A DNA stretch of 64,000 bases from Welwitschia mirabilis. Lineage: Eukaryota > Gnetophyta > Gnetopsida > Welwitschiales. Under the pieces are notes generated by a model, which saw only the letters and a program-made list of their open reading frames with translations, was not told where the DNA came from and searched no databases. The position numbers were made by a program, and so were the translations under genes. Of this stretch, positions 45,850 through 58,029 are shown piece after piece (position 1 is the stretch's first letter; each line of letters begins with the position of its first letter). The DNA is taken from NCBI GenBank assembly GCA_051453625.1, contig JBOZIK010000001.1:107483762-107547761 (forward strand), read 5' to 3'.

Positions 45850-46550
45850 GACCAGTTCTTTCTAATTGAGTTTACTAAATTTTGCAGAATATTCTTAATA
45901 TCTCTATTAGTAAGCTCAACATGACCACTAGTTTAGGGATGATAAGGAATTGCAACTTTATAAGTGACCTCATGCTTAGTAAGAAGATTGTTAAATATTC
46001 TATTGTAAAAGTGAATTTTTTCATCACTAATCAAAACTCAAGAACAGCCAAATCACATTAATATGTTTTTATTAAAGAATTTCACCACTATTTAGATATT
46101 GTTAGATTGACAATTACATGCTTTCAATTATTTAGTAACATAATTACTCAAATGATGATGTAATGAATCCATTTGAAGAAGGATATGAGGCTTGGAAGTC
46201 AATTTCCTAAATATCAAAGGTTCTTATGATAAGAATGGGCTTAACAGCATCATATGCTTTTATGAAATACTACCAACATTTTAGCAGTTTTCATAAGTTT
46301 TACAACAAAGGTAGGACTCCTTAAAAATAGATGGGTAATAAAAATTAGATTGGAAAATTTTTGTGCTAGTTTTATTGGTAGAATAATAGCCACTATAAAC
46401 TTTAGAATGATAGCGCTTAAGAATGTCATGAATTTTAGATTGATGAATAGATTTACAAATGACTTAATCTGGGTAATACTTAAATAGATGAGGATTATTC
46501 CAAAATAAGTATTTAGGCTAACTTGAAAATTTAAAATCCCTTTTATCACT
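45850..46550 (-). pseudogene. Element D integrase, broken and truncated
   Basis: 46250-46549 contains the zinc-binding (H2C2) region in a shifted frame. Further down (45990-45900) the minus strand gives HEVTYKVAIPYHP, a stop, then TSGHVELTNRDIKNILQNLV, matching the integrase 'GVxHKVxxPYHPQTSGQVExSNREIKxILEK'. The C-terminal domain is missing because the element is cut at about 45850. Confidence 0.75.
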
Positions 46551-46559
46551 AAAGGTTTA

Positions 46560-48080
46560 TTGAGAGTGAATAACCTTGGAAACTAAGTAGTTTGCAATAT
46601 CAATAAACCAAGGTATTTCCAAAACTAACAAAAGATATTCATTAGGAAAGGTATCATTGATGGAAAGATATGTTTGTGAGTTTTTCTAAGTTATTCATGA
46701 AAAATGGTCTACAAGTACATTTTTAAATCCCTTTTTTTTCTTATTTTATAAATCAAAATCATGTAAAAATGGGATTCATCTAATTAATCTAGAATTTAAA
46801 TCCTTTTTAGTGAATAGGTATCTAAGGTTTAAGTGGTCCTTTTTAGTGAATAGGTATCTAAGGTTTAAGTGGTCTATATAGATAATTACCTTAGAGCCTA
46901 ATAAATAATGCTAAATTTTTCTAAGGCAAAGACTATGGTGAGAAGCTCTTTTTCAATGATGGAGTAGTTCAATTGAGTGCCTCTTAGCATCTTACTAGCA
47001 TAATATATTATGATTATTTTCTATCTATTCTTTGTTTTAACATAGCTCTAACTTCATAATTGCTATCATCACATACAATTTTAAAGGATAACTTTCAATC
47101 AGGTGATTGAATAACAAGAGTGAAGGCATGAATGACACTCTCAAGTAGCTAATCAAAAGAGGTTTCTTTACTTTGGAGGTTACAAAATGGTTTGGAAATT
47201 TTACTAAAATCCTTAATAAACCTCTTGTAATATCCTATATATCCTAGAAAGAATCTAATATCTTTCTTATTTTGTGAAGTAGGTAGAAGTATAATTAGAG
47301 AAATGTTTACAAGATTTACTCGAATTCCTTCAAAAAAGATAATGTGTCCTAAAATTGTGCCTTTGTTAACCATGTAATGATAATTTTTCCAATTAATAAT
47401 AAGGTGTTTTTTTATACATTGTGTAAGGACAAGCTCTAAGTTCTAAAGACAATGGTCCAAAGAGGCCCTGTATACAGAGAAATCATCCATAAATATTTTA
47501 ATGCATGAGTCTAATAAATCAAAGAAAATTCCAATCAGGTAATGTTGAATATAGTGGGAGCATTACACAAATTAAAAGGCATTATTTTCTAAGGAAAGGT
47601 TCCATATGAGTAGGTAAAGAAAGTTTCATGTTGGTTCTCAGGAATGAATTCTATTTATTTATACCAAGGATACTCATTTAGAAAGTAGTAAAAAGGATGT
47701 CCTATAAGTTGTTCTAAGATTTAATTTGAGAATGAGAGAGGAAAATGATTCTTTTTTGAGATAGCAATTAGTTCTCTATAATCTATGCATATTTTCCATT
47801 TTATTGCAGGTTTAGTAGGGATAACTTCGGTGTGTTCATTTGGTGCTAAAGTAATTATGGATTTCTTTACTACTATTTGAACTAGACTTGCCCATTTACT
47901 ATTTAAAAGGAGGTAGATGACTCTATTATCTAATATTTTGATCACTTTAGTCTTCATTACCTCTTTTAGGGTTAGGTTTATCCTTTGTTGGGATTTTATG
48001 GATGGCTTAGATTTTTTTTTGTAAGTAAATGTAAGGCATGCAAATGCTAGGATCAATGCCCCTAATGTTAAAGGACCCAT
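46560..48080 (-). pseudogene. Element D reverse transcriptase/RNase H
   Basis: 47721-48080 carries the RT start: RINLTLKEVMKTKVIKILDN, LNSKWASLVQIVVKKSIITL, APNEHTEVIPTKPAIKWKIC and IDYRELIA, matching the Athila-type 'LNPxLQEVVKxEIIKLLDAGIIYPISDSxWVSPVQxVPKKxGITVVxNExNELIPTRxVxGWRxCIDYRKLN'. 47149-47373 carries the thumb: LGHIIFFEGIRVN and FLGYIGYYKRFIKDFSKISK. RNase H follows to about 46560 in pieces. A perfect 36-bp tandem duplication lies at 46801-46872. Confidence 0.85.
46801..46872. repeat. Perfect 36-bp tandem duplication
   Basis: The unit TCCTTTTTAGTGAATAGGTA plus 16 more bases occurs twice with no mismatch (46801-46836, 46837-46872). Its length is a multiple of three. The perfect identity contrasts with the decay around it. 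Confidence 0.9.
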
Positions 48081-48780
48081 TCTCTTGCTTTCTTATGTGA
48101 ATAACTGTTTGAATACTGACTTACATCTATGTATAATTGACTACAATGTTGGTTGACTTAGAGCTAAAAAACCCAATTGATTTAAGAGGTTTATCAACTT
48201 AGTTTTTTGGATGTTAATAAGGAAGAATTAAACTACTAGAAATGTGGAATTATCTCCTAAGAAAGCATATTTAAGATCTTTTGGAAAGGCTTAAGTTTAC
48301 TAGAAGTTTCATCTTGAGTATATGATTCTTACTCTAAGGCGTCATTCTTATGAAGGTAAGTAGAGGATTATTGATTATCTTGAAGGCTTTATACCATATT
48401 CACATGTTCTAATCCATCATTGCTAGATAGCAATTTCATGGCATTGAAAACATTTAATTCTATCATCACATTAATATTTTTATCAAACCATTCCTATAGT
48501 TAATCAAGGAATTTGAGGTTGCTAGGAAAGATCTTCTTAAGAGAATGGATACTAACTAGTTTGTTATATTTTCCATGTCTAAAACTACAAAATCCATTAG
48601 GAAGTAACAACTATCTACCTTAGCAATGCTATCATTAATAACTTCTAATGGATTTTTATATAATTATCAGTGACCTAGAGTTAGAGTTTTATATCTTTAA
48701 GCCATTTCAAATCTAATTCTTCATAGGCTCCACAAGGAAGCAAGTTTATACTAGCTTATAAGTTTAATAGGCTTGGTTAA
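48081..48780 (-). pseudogene. Element D protease end and PR-RT linker
   Basis: Around 48480-48560 the minus strand gives FLATSNSLINYRNGLIK after LLRRS, matching 'LGRPFLATxNALINCRNGxMK'. The linker runs from there to the RT start at 48080 in broken frames. The catalytic aspartate region near 48750 is not clear. Confidence 0.6.
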
Positions 48781-50720
48781 GTTGATTATTTCCTATGGTG
48801 ATGGTAATTGTAGGGCATCGAGGGTCTTTGTGTTTGGGTGGAAATTAGTTTTGAAGGATTGCACTTTTTTCCTACAATGAAAAAGCTTTACTATTTACAT
48901 TCATATGTCTTTTTGCCATACACATATCCTTTAGAAACTTTGTATAAGAAGGAACTTAATTAATGGATTCTAAGAACGGGATATTTATCTTTATTTATTT
49001 AAACATATCTAGAGCCTCTAATTTTTTTTAATGATATTATCCTTCCTAAGCTATTAGGGAAAAGATAAAGGCTCTTTCTAAATGGGAGGGGTTTCTTTAT
49101 CATTTTATTCTTGTCCTTATTTCCTATGAAGTTTAGTTTTTCCTTGGTCTTGGTCTACTCTAGTGGATTATCTAATACTTTTTCACTTCTAAGATGAATG
49201 GACTTGGTCTCTTCTATATGCATCGACTTTACTCCTTTGATTAATCTAACTTCCTTTATATTTGACTATGAGCTCATAGGAATATTTTCTTATTTTCTTT
49301 AGTTTATAAATGAGAGAATGTGAGTTTGGATTTGTTGAAGTTATTAAAGAGCCTAAGTGAGAGTTTTAATGATGTACTCAATATTTTTTAAGGAGGAGAT
49401 ATGTTGCTTAAGATCTTATTCATGGTCATAGTTGAGTTGGGGTTGGGTTTCCATAAATTTTTTAATGATTCCTCCAGATTAGTGGATGAAGGTGGTTTTT
49501 GATAGTTTGATGGAACGGAATGGGAGGATGATGAGGACAATTAATTTCTTGATTGGTTCTTTTAATTTGAACTGTATGAATTACTAATTTTTAAGAAACG
49601 TTAGGATGATTCCTCCACCTAAGTTTATAGGTATTGGAATCTTAATCACTCTTTTGATTTTCTCATTTGTGTTCTATCATTTTAACCTATTCATTTACAG
49701 TGCTCTAAAATAATGTAATAGATAGATACTCAATTGTCTCATGGATATCTACATGGCAAATTAGGGATTTAGGTTTTGTGGCTAAAAATAAAGATAAGGT
49801 GGATAATGATTCTATTCTTCTCTTTAATTTGTTTATCCTATTGCTAACTTCTAAGTTATCAGGTACTTTGAATACACTATTGGACCTAATAATATGATGT
49901 AATATAAATGGTTCACTTTACTTCTTTTGATTTTTGAAGCTCTTAGCTATGGTTTTGAGGTAATATCAAACTTTATCTAATGGTACACTAAGAAAACTTC
50001 ACCTACTTATCATCTCAACTAATTGCCTATTATTTGTGGATAACCCATCCTAAAAGAAACTAATTTCCCTCCCTAGCACAAATCCATGCTATGTGCATTT
50101 TTATAATAAGTTCTTGAATTTTTCTAAGGCTTGGGAAAAGGTCTCATGATTCTTTGCTGATAATTCATTATCTCTTTTCTTAGGGCATAGATAGTATGGT
50201 TGAGAAGAATTTAGATATAAAAGCCTTATTTAAACTAGACTAGGATCTAATGGACAAGGTCTTAGAAATGTAAATATATGATTTAGTCTTCTCTTTTAAG
50301 TAAAATATAAAAATAATGAGCCTAAAGATGTTATAAGTGTTTTGATATTGGGGTGTATTTGATAAATTCTAAGATATAAAAGTGAGATAATAGCTAGATG
50401 GTAGATGGTTTAAATTTTAATCTTTAATTTATAGGTGGTTGTACTATGCAAGAAGGGATTTCTAAGAGTTAAGATTAAAGGTATCGCAAAGAGTTTTCTT
50501 AGGCGAATTATTGGCTACATTATTTTAGGCTTTGTCTATTTCTTGGCTAAGGTAAAAGGAATTTAATTACTCTATTACTTCTTGGTTTAACTATGGTACC
50601 TTGAAATAGGCATTATGGTTTTGCTATTGAAATGAGAAGACTTATTATCTTTGAGGGTTATTATTAGATTGGTTTACCTGTAGGATTTTCTATTCTTCTT
50701 CAAACATGAGGTCCATATTA
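48781..50720 (-). pseudogene. Element D gag, broken
   Basis: Near 50720 the minus strand begins with an ATG and a short NPLNMDLMFEEE-like segment comparable to the E gag start. Around 50160-50030 it gives a KFKNLL segment then HGFVLGREISFF and GLSTNNRQLVEM, the same order as in E. The C-terminal half has no clear zinc knuckle. Stops are frequent. Confidence 0.6.
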
Positions 50721-51496
50721 AATGGATTTAGAATAAATATATTTGACTTATCTTAGATCCAAGGCATGTATGGCTTAAAGGGCTTTAAACAAATTTTAGA
50801 AAGGTTTGAAATAGATCCTAAATGACAAAATGATTTTTAAGTTTTAACAAAAGGTTTAGAAAATTTGCTTGAGAAATATGGAAGTTCTAGTAAGGAAATG
50901 CAGTGATGAGAATTTAGCTAAACATTATAGTCTCAAAAAACACTTATGATCTTGTAAAGTTCTTGTAGATTGTTTGACATAATAGGGCCATAATAAAATG
51001 TAATAGAAAGAAAAAAGTAGTAGTTCACTTGAAATTGATCTTAAAGAAAATTAAATCTTTAGAAAGTTTTTTCGTTTTAGTATTTATTATAGAAAATTTG
51101 TAGAATGCATAGAATAAAAAATTAAATTAATAAATTAAGAAAACATAGAAAATGAAAGAAAGCATGCAAAGTGAGTTAAATTTTAATTTTTTCCCCTTAC
51201 TTAAAACTTGTAAAAATTTTGTTAGGCCTACAACAAAATTTTTATATGTAATATAGATTAAGTTAGAGTATAAAAAACTAAAAAAAACCTCAAATCTGGA
51301 CTAATTTGAGTATCATTAGAAATGGTCAATAACATCCACTATAGACAGAGGAAATAAATAAGTAAAAGAAAAAAAACAAGACTAGTTCATGTATCACTAG
51401 AGTGGATCAGTAACTATCATTAGAAAAATAAAAACTAAACTAAAAATCTTACAATAAATTAAATTTGTGCTATTTTTGAGTAGCTACTATTTCATT
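50721..51496 (-). other. Element D leader
   Basis: Non-coding leader of about 775 bp, strongly similar to 44191-44945 of E read in the opposite direction. No frame is seen. Confidence 0.6.
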
Positions 51497-51515
51497 ATCT
51501 CCAGCAATGGCACCA
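51497..51515 (-). other. Element D primer binding site (tRNA-Asp type)
   Basis: The minus strand reads TGGTGCCATTGCTGGAGAT, differing from the tRNA-Asp complement TGGCGCCGTTGCCGGGGAT at four positions, all transitions. Confidence 0.85.
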
Positions 51516-51527
51516 AAATATATTTTT

Positions 51528-52878
51528 GATAGTATAATAAAATGGATTTAAACTAGGTGAATACCCTTATATCATTCTCTCCACAGGGATAATTGGGGTG
51601 CATTACAAAAATTCCATAAGTCTTACTTACCTTCAAAGTTACAATAAAAGAAAGATAAAAATAGAGTGAGAGAGATATGTGTTGAAACTTCATTTAGAGA
51701 GGCAAGGAAGAGAGCAAGATCTAATGTTTATCCCAACTTGTTTATTACAAATTCTTCACCCCAATAATACCTTGCAAATTCCTAAAACATACTTCAAATA
51801 CTAAGTCATGATGGATTAGGACATGGTAACATAATCTTATTCATCATAAGAGGATTGGTGAATTTAAAAGTTACTCAGTCCTTTACAGCCCTTAAATAAG
51901 CATGAAAAGTAAATATTTAAAGTACTTAAGATCCATTAATAAAAGTGACTACAACCAATTAACTTAAGGAACTCACTCGGTTAAAAAATTAACTTGATAA
52001 TATAGGTATACTAAGCATTAAAAGTACAAATATATTCATAACTTAAAATCAAAGTGAACATCTACTTTGTATTAGATCAGGAGAGATACATCACATTAAA
52101 GGAATAAGAAGAATGCTAAAAAGGACTTCTTAAGCTATTCTTACAACAATATCACTCCCTAAGGAAAGTACTCATAAGACCATGTCGACTCGATAATTTA
52201 AAGGTTCTATTACATTTCTAAAATGAAGGATGTTACAATAAAGGGTTTTAAGCCCTTTTACAGGTAAGCATGAGGTGGGGAACAATTATAAGCCCTTGTT
52301 GTATAGCATTAAATTAGCAGTTATAACATATATCATCTAGAATTAGGTAGGATTCTTATCATCTTGCATTAGGTAGGATTCATCAAGACGTGTCTAATAC
52401 CTGACTCTTGGATTTTGTTACTTCTGTCAACTAGTGATGCTACCATATGTCTCCACCATTATCCTACTCATCATTGTCACTTATTAATACTATGTATCAA
52501 TATCATCACCATCACATGTCATTAAATATGCTAGTTATTTCTAATGTAAGATCTGATTAAGCCCATAACTACATTTAGTTTATTTTTGCATGACAAGTCT
52601 AGAACATGAGATTTAAAGTATTGTACATAGAAGAACCAACAACATAGATGACTTGAAGATTGATGTTAATGTTTAAGTCTAAATGACATTCAACTTTTAC
52701 AATGTTCTTCTGAATGAAATAGTTCTTCTAAAAATGTCATGGGAAGATGATAAGTTTATGATTATTATAGAAAAGTAATTAAAGACATGTTTTATGGTAA
52801 ATTAGTTATATTAATGTCTTCTATTAAGATAAATTAATTAAATAACTTGGTTAGAATGTTAATTTTTACATGTTACTA
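51528..52878 (-). repeat. Element D 5' LTR
   Basis: The inner edge is TGATAGTATAAT on the plus strand, 12 bp from the PBS. The outer edge aligns with the A LTR end (…AATGTTAATTTTTACATGTTA). The segment TTTTAAATTCACYAAYCCTC on the minus strand is shared with E at about 43826. Confidence 0.75.
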
Positions 52879-52984
52879 GTATTGCAGAAAAAAGGTCTCA
52901 GATCCAGTGTCATTCACTAAGTCCATAGCAAATGCATTAGTAAAAAGAGAATCTTAATGTGTCAAATAAATTTACTACCTAATT

Positions 52985-53721
52985 ATAAGTGATTTAGAAG
53001 CTTAAATTAATACTTCTAGCGTATTCTATCACAAATAGTAGCAAAATCTAATTGAAGAAATAAAGATTTATTACCATAATTAGAATCCCATTTAAGACCT
53101 TTAATGGCTGTTAAAATGTTTTCAACAATATATCATATACTATGGAATCTTATTTGTTCGTCTAGAACTAAATGATTAAGAAAATATTGAACTTTATTAA
53201 TAATTAATTTATCCAGGATTTTATAAGGAATAGATCATAAAGTAATAGGCTGTCAATTATTTATAAATAAAAGATCATCCTATGTAGGAATTAATTTAAC
53301 AATCCCTATGTTAAGCCATTATCTTATGGAGTAATATTAAATTCCTTCCTTATAAACTTCTAAAAGATTTTCACTTAAAAATTTCTAAGCCCACTTGTAA
53401 AACTTAACTAGAAAACCATCAATTCCTAGAGGAGTACTAAATGGCATATTCCATAAATCTAGAAATAGGTCTTTAATATAAAGTAAAGAATTTTCTACTA
53501 ATATATTAATATTTATAGGAGGAACTACCTGCAAAACCATACCCAAATGACTTTAAAATATGGAATTTCTAGAAAAAGGATCACTATAGATTTTTGTAAA
53601 ACAATTACTAGTCTCTTCAGGAAGAGTAAAGCATTGATCATCCTATTAAATTTCCTTAATAGTAGAAATTAACAAGTATTCCCTTAAATCTATTAAAAAA
53701 TTCTATGATATTAAAATATCC
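52985..53721 (-). mobile_element. L1-type LINE fragment: RT N-terminal half
   Basis: Minus-strand pieces follow the plant L1 RT order: LWNMPFSTPLGIDGFLVKFY (about 53458-53400), KFLSENLLEVYKEG, WLNIGIVKLIPT (about 53310-53285), QPITL then YKILDKLIINKVQYFL (about 53250-53180, family 'WRPITLLN..YKI.AK...NR'), YIVENILTAIKGLKW (about 53130-53090) and LFLQLDFATICDRI (about 53055-53010, family 'KLDFSKAYDRV'). The YADD half is missing from this fragment. It is flanked by the element D LTR and the second LINE fragment. Confidence 0.75.
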
Positions 53722-54776
53722 TATGCTAGTCAACCTCTTCTAATTTGTTCCAAATAAAATGTTTTTTTGCCTTTTGTATTAGAATAAATCTTTAATAACA
53801 CATTTTTATTTATCGTCTTGTAAACATCTTTTGGATTATGGTAAAGGTGTCTTATGTGTATGTTCCATTTATTTAACCATTCAAATCCTTGAACTAGAGG
53901 TTCTATGAATAGAAGGCAATAAATTAATACATTTCTTTAGCCTCTAATGGTAGGATACCAAATTTAAGAATTAACATATGATAGGAAGTCTATTTATTAA
54001 TCTATAGTTATCCAATAAAAAACTATTTTTAAGCTTGCTTACTATACTTCCAACTTTTTATTTGTAGATCATACCCATAAACTACATAACCATATAATAA
54101 CATCAAAGTAACAATTGTTGGAATAATATCTTTTCAACATTTCAAGCATAAATCCTTGTGTTTTCACTTTTGTCTAAGTGCATGTAAAGCTTGCATGCTA
54201 TTGCCTATTCTTTCTTCATCATGCTTATTCCATTTGTAGTTGTGACAATATAAGAGTCCTAAGCATTTCTATGGATTAATAATGTCAACATGATTACATT
54301 AAGTTTGCAATTATAGTTCCTTATCTAAGTATTACAATACATTATATTTATCTTACTAATACTAATATTCACCCTTAAATTTGTTTAATATATGTAGCCT
54401 ATGTTAGACTCTCTTCTGAGGGAGGAACAATAGTATCATCATCAGCATATATAAAAAGAATGGAAAAATTAATAATCTGAATAGAGTATTTGTTTGACAC
54501 TTATTTTAGCCACTCTTCTATTTCATTAATAAAAATGCCAAATAAAGGAGTAGAGATTAGGTAACTCTGTTTTATGCTTTTTCACCATTGATATCATTAA
54601 CTAAATGATTATTTCTTCATATAATTTTTGGATAGTTGTGATAAATCCATCAAGAATATTAATCTTTTCTAGCTATTATAAAGATTTTGTTCAATACACT
54701 TTAGAAGCATATGAAACTTTAGTTATTAAATTTTCCAACCTTTATATAATATTATAGGATTACCAAGTGATCAATC
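53722..54776 (-). mobile_element. LINE fragment, copy 2, split by copia element F
   Basis: This copy aligns with copy 1 (about 40952-42260) along its length and continues at 62062-62286 beyond element F. Near 54460-54425 the minus strand reads ILFIYADDDTIVPPSEE, so the catalytic YADD is intact here, unlike YVDG in copy 1. Upstream lies an LFGIFINEIEEWL block (about 54545-54505). Elsewhere stops and shifts break it. Its last five bases, CAATC, are the left target-site copy of element F. Confidence 0.75.
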
Positions 54777-55612
54777 TGTTAGATTATGTTTTACCAATTA
54801 ATGTCAAACTAATGTTTTCTGTGAAGTAAATCTTGTGTATCTTGTGTAGAAAATATTAACCACTTGTAGGTCAAATGCTGAAGCCAGGAATATCACATTT
54901 TGATCATTGGAAACTTGTCAAGTTTACTTATCCTGTTGAGGAATCGACTGGACTTTCAAGGGGTCAACCGCACCTAGAGTATATTCTTAGAATTAAACTA
55001 AATTTAAATGGGTTTTGAGGAGTCAACCGGACATGTGAACTTAAGAACCAGTACTTTTTGAACTAATTTAAGGGTTGACTAGATCTATGAGGGATCAAGG
55101 GGTTAACCAATTATCAAGGGGTCAACCAGATCTTTGAGGGTTGACTGGATCTGTGAATCTGAGAACTAGTACTTCTAAACCAATTGTCAAGGGGTCGACT
55201 AGATCTTTGAGGGGTCAACTAGACCTGAGCACTGTGCAGCTGATATCTCTAAGCCAATCATCAAGGTGTTGACCAGACTTGATGCAGAAAATTAGAATAA
55301 ATCTTTATCAAGACAAGCAGACAACCAGATAGGTATGCAGGTGATCAAATGAGGGGTCAATCGGATGCTGAGGAGTCAACTACACATGGAGTTATAAGAA
55401 ACTAGGGTAATCAAAAAGTTCACTCAGGTAAATTTTTAAATTATAACACTAAGAGGGGTCGATCAGACATTTGAGAGATCGATGGGCTAAAACAGAAATG
55501 AAATTTTATATCTATTATGTATCTATTAAATATTTATTTTGTAGTCATTTATAGTTATTAGGAGCATGTTTTTACTTATAATAAATCATAAAAACCTTAC
55601 ATTATAAATAGC

Positions 55613-55620
55613 CAAGAGAG
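55613..55620 (+). promoter_or_regulatory. TATA box of element F 5' LTR
   Basis: TATAAATA followed by GCCAAGAGAGAGA. The same box stands in the 3' LTR at 61338-61345, which supports it as the U3 promoter. Confidence 0.7.
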
Positions 55621-55869
55621 AGATCATTAGAAAGATGTTTTTGACTCTTCACTAAAGGACTAAACTTTGTGATTTTCATTGTAACATCTTGGCATTGTAT
55701 TCTTAACCAGAGGTAATCCAAAATCTATTGTATCTATACATTCAAAGTCAAATATTATACTTCACTATTATATCATCTACAGAAGAAGAGCTCTGTTACA
55801 ATCATTGTATGAAAGAATGAGTAATATTAGTGCATCAGGGAATTTTTTCATTACTATCATACATTGTTA

Positions 55870-56015
55870 AAGGTTGAGATTTAGCATGCAAAAGTCTATT
55901 AAAAGATTGAGACTGAGACTTAGCCTACAAAAGTCCGTTGAGAGGTTTAGACTTAGCATATAAAAGTCCACTGAAAAGGTTGAGACTTAGCATGCAAAAG
56001 TCCATGCGTAAAGGT
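55870..56015 (+). repeat. 35-40 bp tandem repeat in element F LTR
   Basis: Four imperfect copies of a unit around GGTTGAGACTTAGCATGCAA AAGTCC, downstream of the TATA box and so within the transcribed leader. A matching array is at 61610-61760 in the 3' LTR. Confidence 0.8.
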
Positions 56016-56326
56016 TATAAGTGAACCTGTAGTACCTAGAAGATTTAACAAAGATCTAGAATAGGCTTAGTAATAAGCTTATCATCGAGAGTGTACTAGG
56101 AGGTTTCCCGAACCACTATAAAACTTATGTGCATGTGGTCAATATTTTATGCTTTCTATTAGTTTCAATTTTCTGAATACTTTTAGTTTTTCTTTCTATG
56201 CACGAGTTATCCTTTTTAAGCAAGTTCTTATTATAATCTTATTTGAATAATTTTTTAAGAACCTATTCAACCCTTGTCCCTTCCCCCCTCTCCCCCGTTT
56301 CTTCTATGATTCTCAATCCCCACAAT

Positions 56327-56342
56327 TGGTATCAAAGCTAAG
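56327..56342 (+). other. Element F primer binding site (initiator tRNA-Met)
   Basis: TGGTATCAAAGCTAAG lies 2 bp after the LTR. It matches the standard copia PBS TGGTATCAGAGC with one difference. Confidence 0.9.
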
Positions 56343-56390
56343 AAGAGTCCATTTTTAGATTTTAACCGATCTAAACTTTAGAATCCAAAA

Positions 56391-57530
56391 ATGAGTAATC
56401 CCTCTAATGGTTTTTCCACAAGTCATTCACCCTTGTTTGATGGATCAAACTATGTGTATTGAAAAGCTAAAATGTGAATATTCGTTAAATCTCTAGATGT
56501 AGATATTAAAGAGGTTATTTATAAAGGTTATACTATGACTATATTAACAAAAATAGATGCAAATGGCAATACCACTCTAGTTTCCAAATACCAAGATCAA
56601 TGGAATACCACAGATAAAACCAAAATCACCATAGATGCTCATGCTTTTAATGCAATACTTTGTATAATTTGTATAGATGATTTTAAATGTATTATAAATT
56701 ATTATCGTGCTAAAGAAGCTTGGAATATTTTTGAGGTAGCTCATAAAGGAACTTCCATCATAAAGCAAGCTAAGCTACAAATGCTCATCTCCAGATTTGA
56801 AGATATTCATATGGATGAGGAGAATACATTATAGAAGTTCTTTTTCAAACTTATAGACATCGTCAACTCCGTGGCAAATCTAAGAGAATAATTAGATGAA
56901 GTAAAAGTGATTAGAAAAGTACTGAGATCTTTTCTGAAGAGATTTGAACCTAAGGTCATAGTAATCGAGGAAAAAAAAAACATCAGCACAATGGTACTAG
57001 AAGAGCTTTAAGGTAATTTACAAACTTATAAAATAAAATTTATTAAAGATAATAATATAGGTATTACTTTAAAGTATGTGCAGGAAAGATACAGGTCTAA
57101 GAAGTTGGATGAAGAATTAGATGATGATGAAGTTGCTCTCCTAGCCAAAAGATTTATGAAATTCTTACATAGAAGGGAAAAGGAAGGTGAGCCAAGTAAA
57201 AGCATAAAAAGGGGACATCTAAAATACAAGAAGGAGCAAGACAAAGGTACAAAAATCCAATGCTACTGTTGCAAAGGATTTGAACATATGGAAAATGAGT
57301 ATTCAAACATTAAAAGAGATAACAACAAATAAAAGAATTATTCTTTTGTTATAACATGGGATAATGAGGATGAGGATAATGATAGAAGTATAGATCAAGA
57401 ATTATCTAGAGACAGAAGACTATATTTCATGGCAATTGTGTCTCCACTTGAGAACTTACCTAGCATATCAGAGCCTAGTGATTTGGATATAATTGATGAA
57501 GATCAGAATGATTTAGAAGACACTTGTTAA
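56391..57530 (+). pseudogene. Element F gag
   Basis: The ATG at 56391 opens MSNPSNGFSTSHSPLFDGSN, the copia gag start ('PLFDGxNYxYWKARM'). The Trp codon of that motif is now a TGA stop. 56535-56834 gives the UBN2-type core (WNTTDKTKITIDAHAFNAIL, later AKEAWNIFEVAHKGTS and LQMLISRFEDIHMDE). 57078-57332 gives an acidic segment and then a CCHC-like knuckle, CYCCKGFEHMENEY, in which the final Cys is Tyr. About five stops break about 380 codons, with little frameshifting. Minus frames here are shadows. Confidence 0.85.
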
Positions 57531-58029
57531 GAACTATACGAGAAATGTTAAAAAATTTGTTAAGAAGGATAAATGATTTGAATAAAGTTGTAAAGTTCCT
57601 CATCAAATAGAAGGAAGGAATAGAAACAAAATACAAATTTCTCAAATCTGATAACTCTAATCTCTTATCACAGATAAAGGATTTATATTTTTTGTTAATA
57701 AATTTTTTGATGGTTCTTCTAAATTAGACTAGATGCTTGGAATTTAGAAACCTATTGGTGATAATTAGGTATTAACTTCATACCCTAAAATTCAAAAGAT
57801 TAGAAAAGATAAGTAAATTGGTGAAGTAAGTTCATTTTTAAAGTTATTTATCACTTTTATGAAAAACAAAACACTCTAAGCTTTTTTTCAATATTAGAAA
57901 GTTAATGTTATTTCTAGATTCAGTGAATTCATTGCCTTTTAAATTTGTTTCAAGAAGAATTATGTCACATAAGTCTGATAAGACTATGTGGATAAAAGCT
58001 AATGATCTTAAAAGTATTTTAACTCAGAT
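57531..58029 (+). other. Element F gag-pol spacer
   Basis: AT-rich stretch with traces of reading frame (KFLIKxKEGIETKYKFLKSD-like near 57595-57650) and no recognisable domain. It joins gag and the protease. Confidence 0.4.

Larger units (their letters stand above)
45850..52878 (-). mobile_element. Athila-like Ty3/gypsy retrotransposon D, 3' truncated
   Basis: Reading on the minus strand: LTR (51528-52878), PBS (51497-51515), leader, gag, protease, linker, RT/RNase H, integrase. All domains of a complete gag-pol are traceable, though broken. The element stops within the integrase near 45850, next to oppositely oriented fragment E. No 3' LTR is found. The RT start and linker match the Athila group. 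Confidence 0.85.
54777..56324 (+). repeat. Element F 5' LTR
   Basis: 1548 bp from TGTTAGATTATG to CTCAATCCCCACA. It contains an array of about a dozen GAGGGGTCRACCAGAYCT-like words (54945-55495), a TATA box (55613-55620) and four copies of a 35-40 bp unit with GACTTAGCATGCAAAAGTCC (55870-56015). The first 160 bp differ from the 3' LTR at roughly one base in six by eye, so the insertion is old. Confidence 0.9.

Noticed and set aside
56577-57244. Minus-strand frames opposite F gag
   Set aside because: They are antisense to a clear gag and zinc-knuckle frame on the plus strand.
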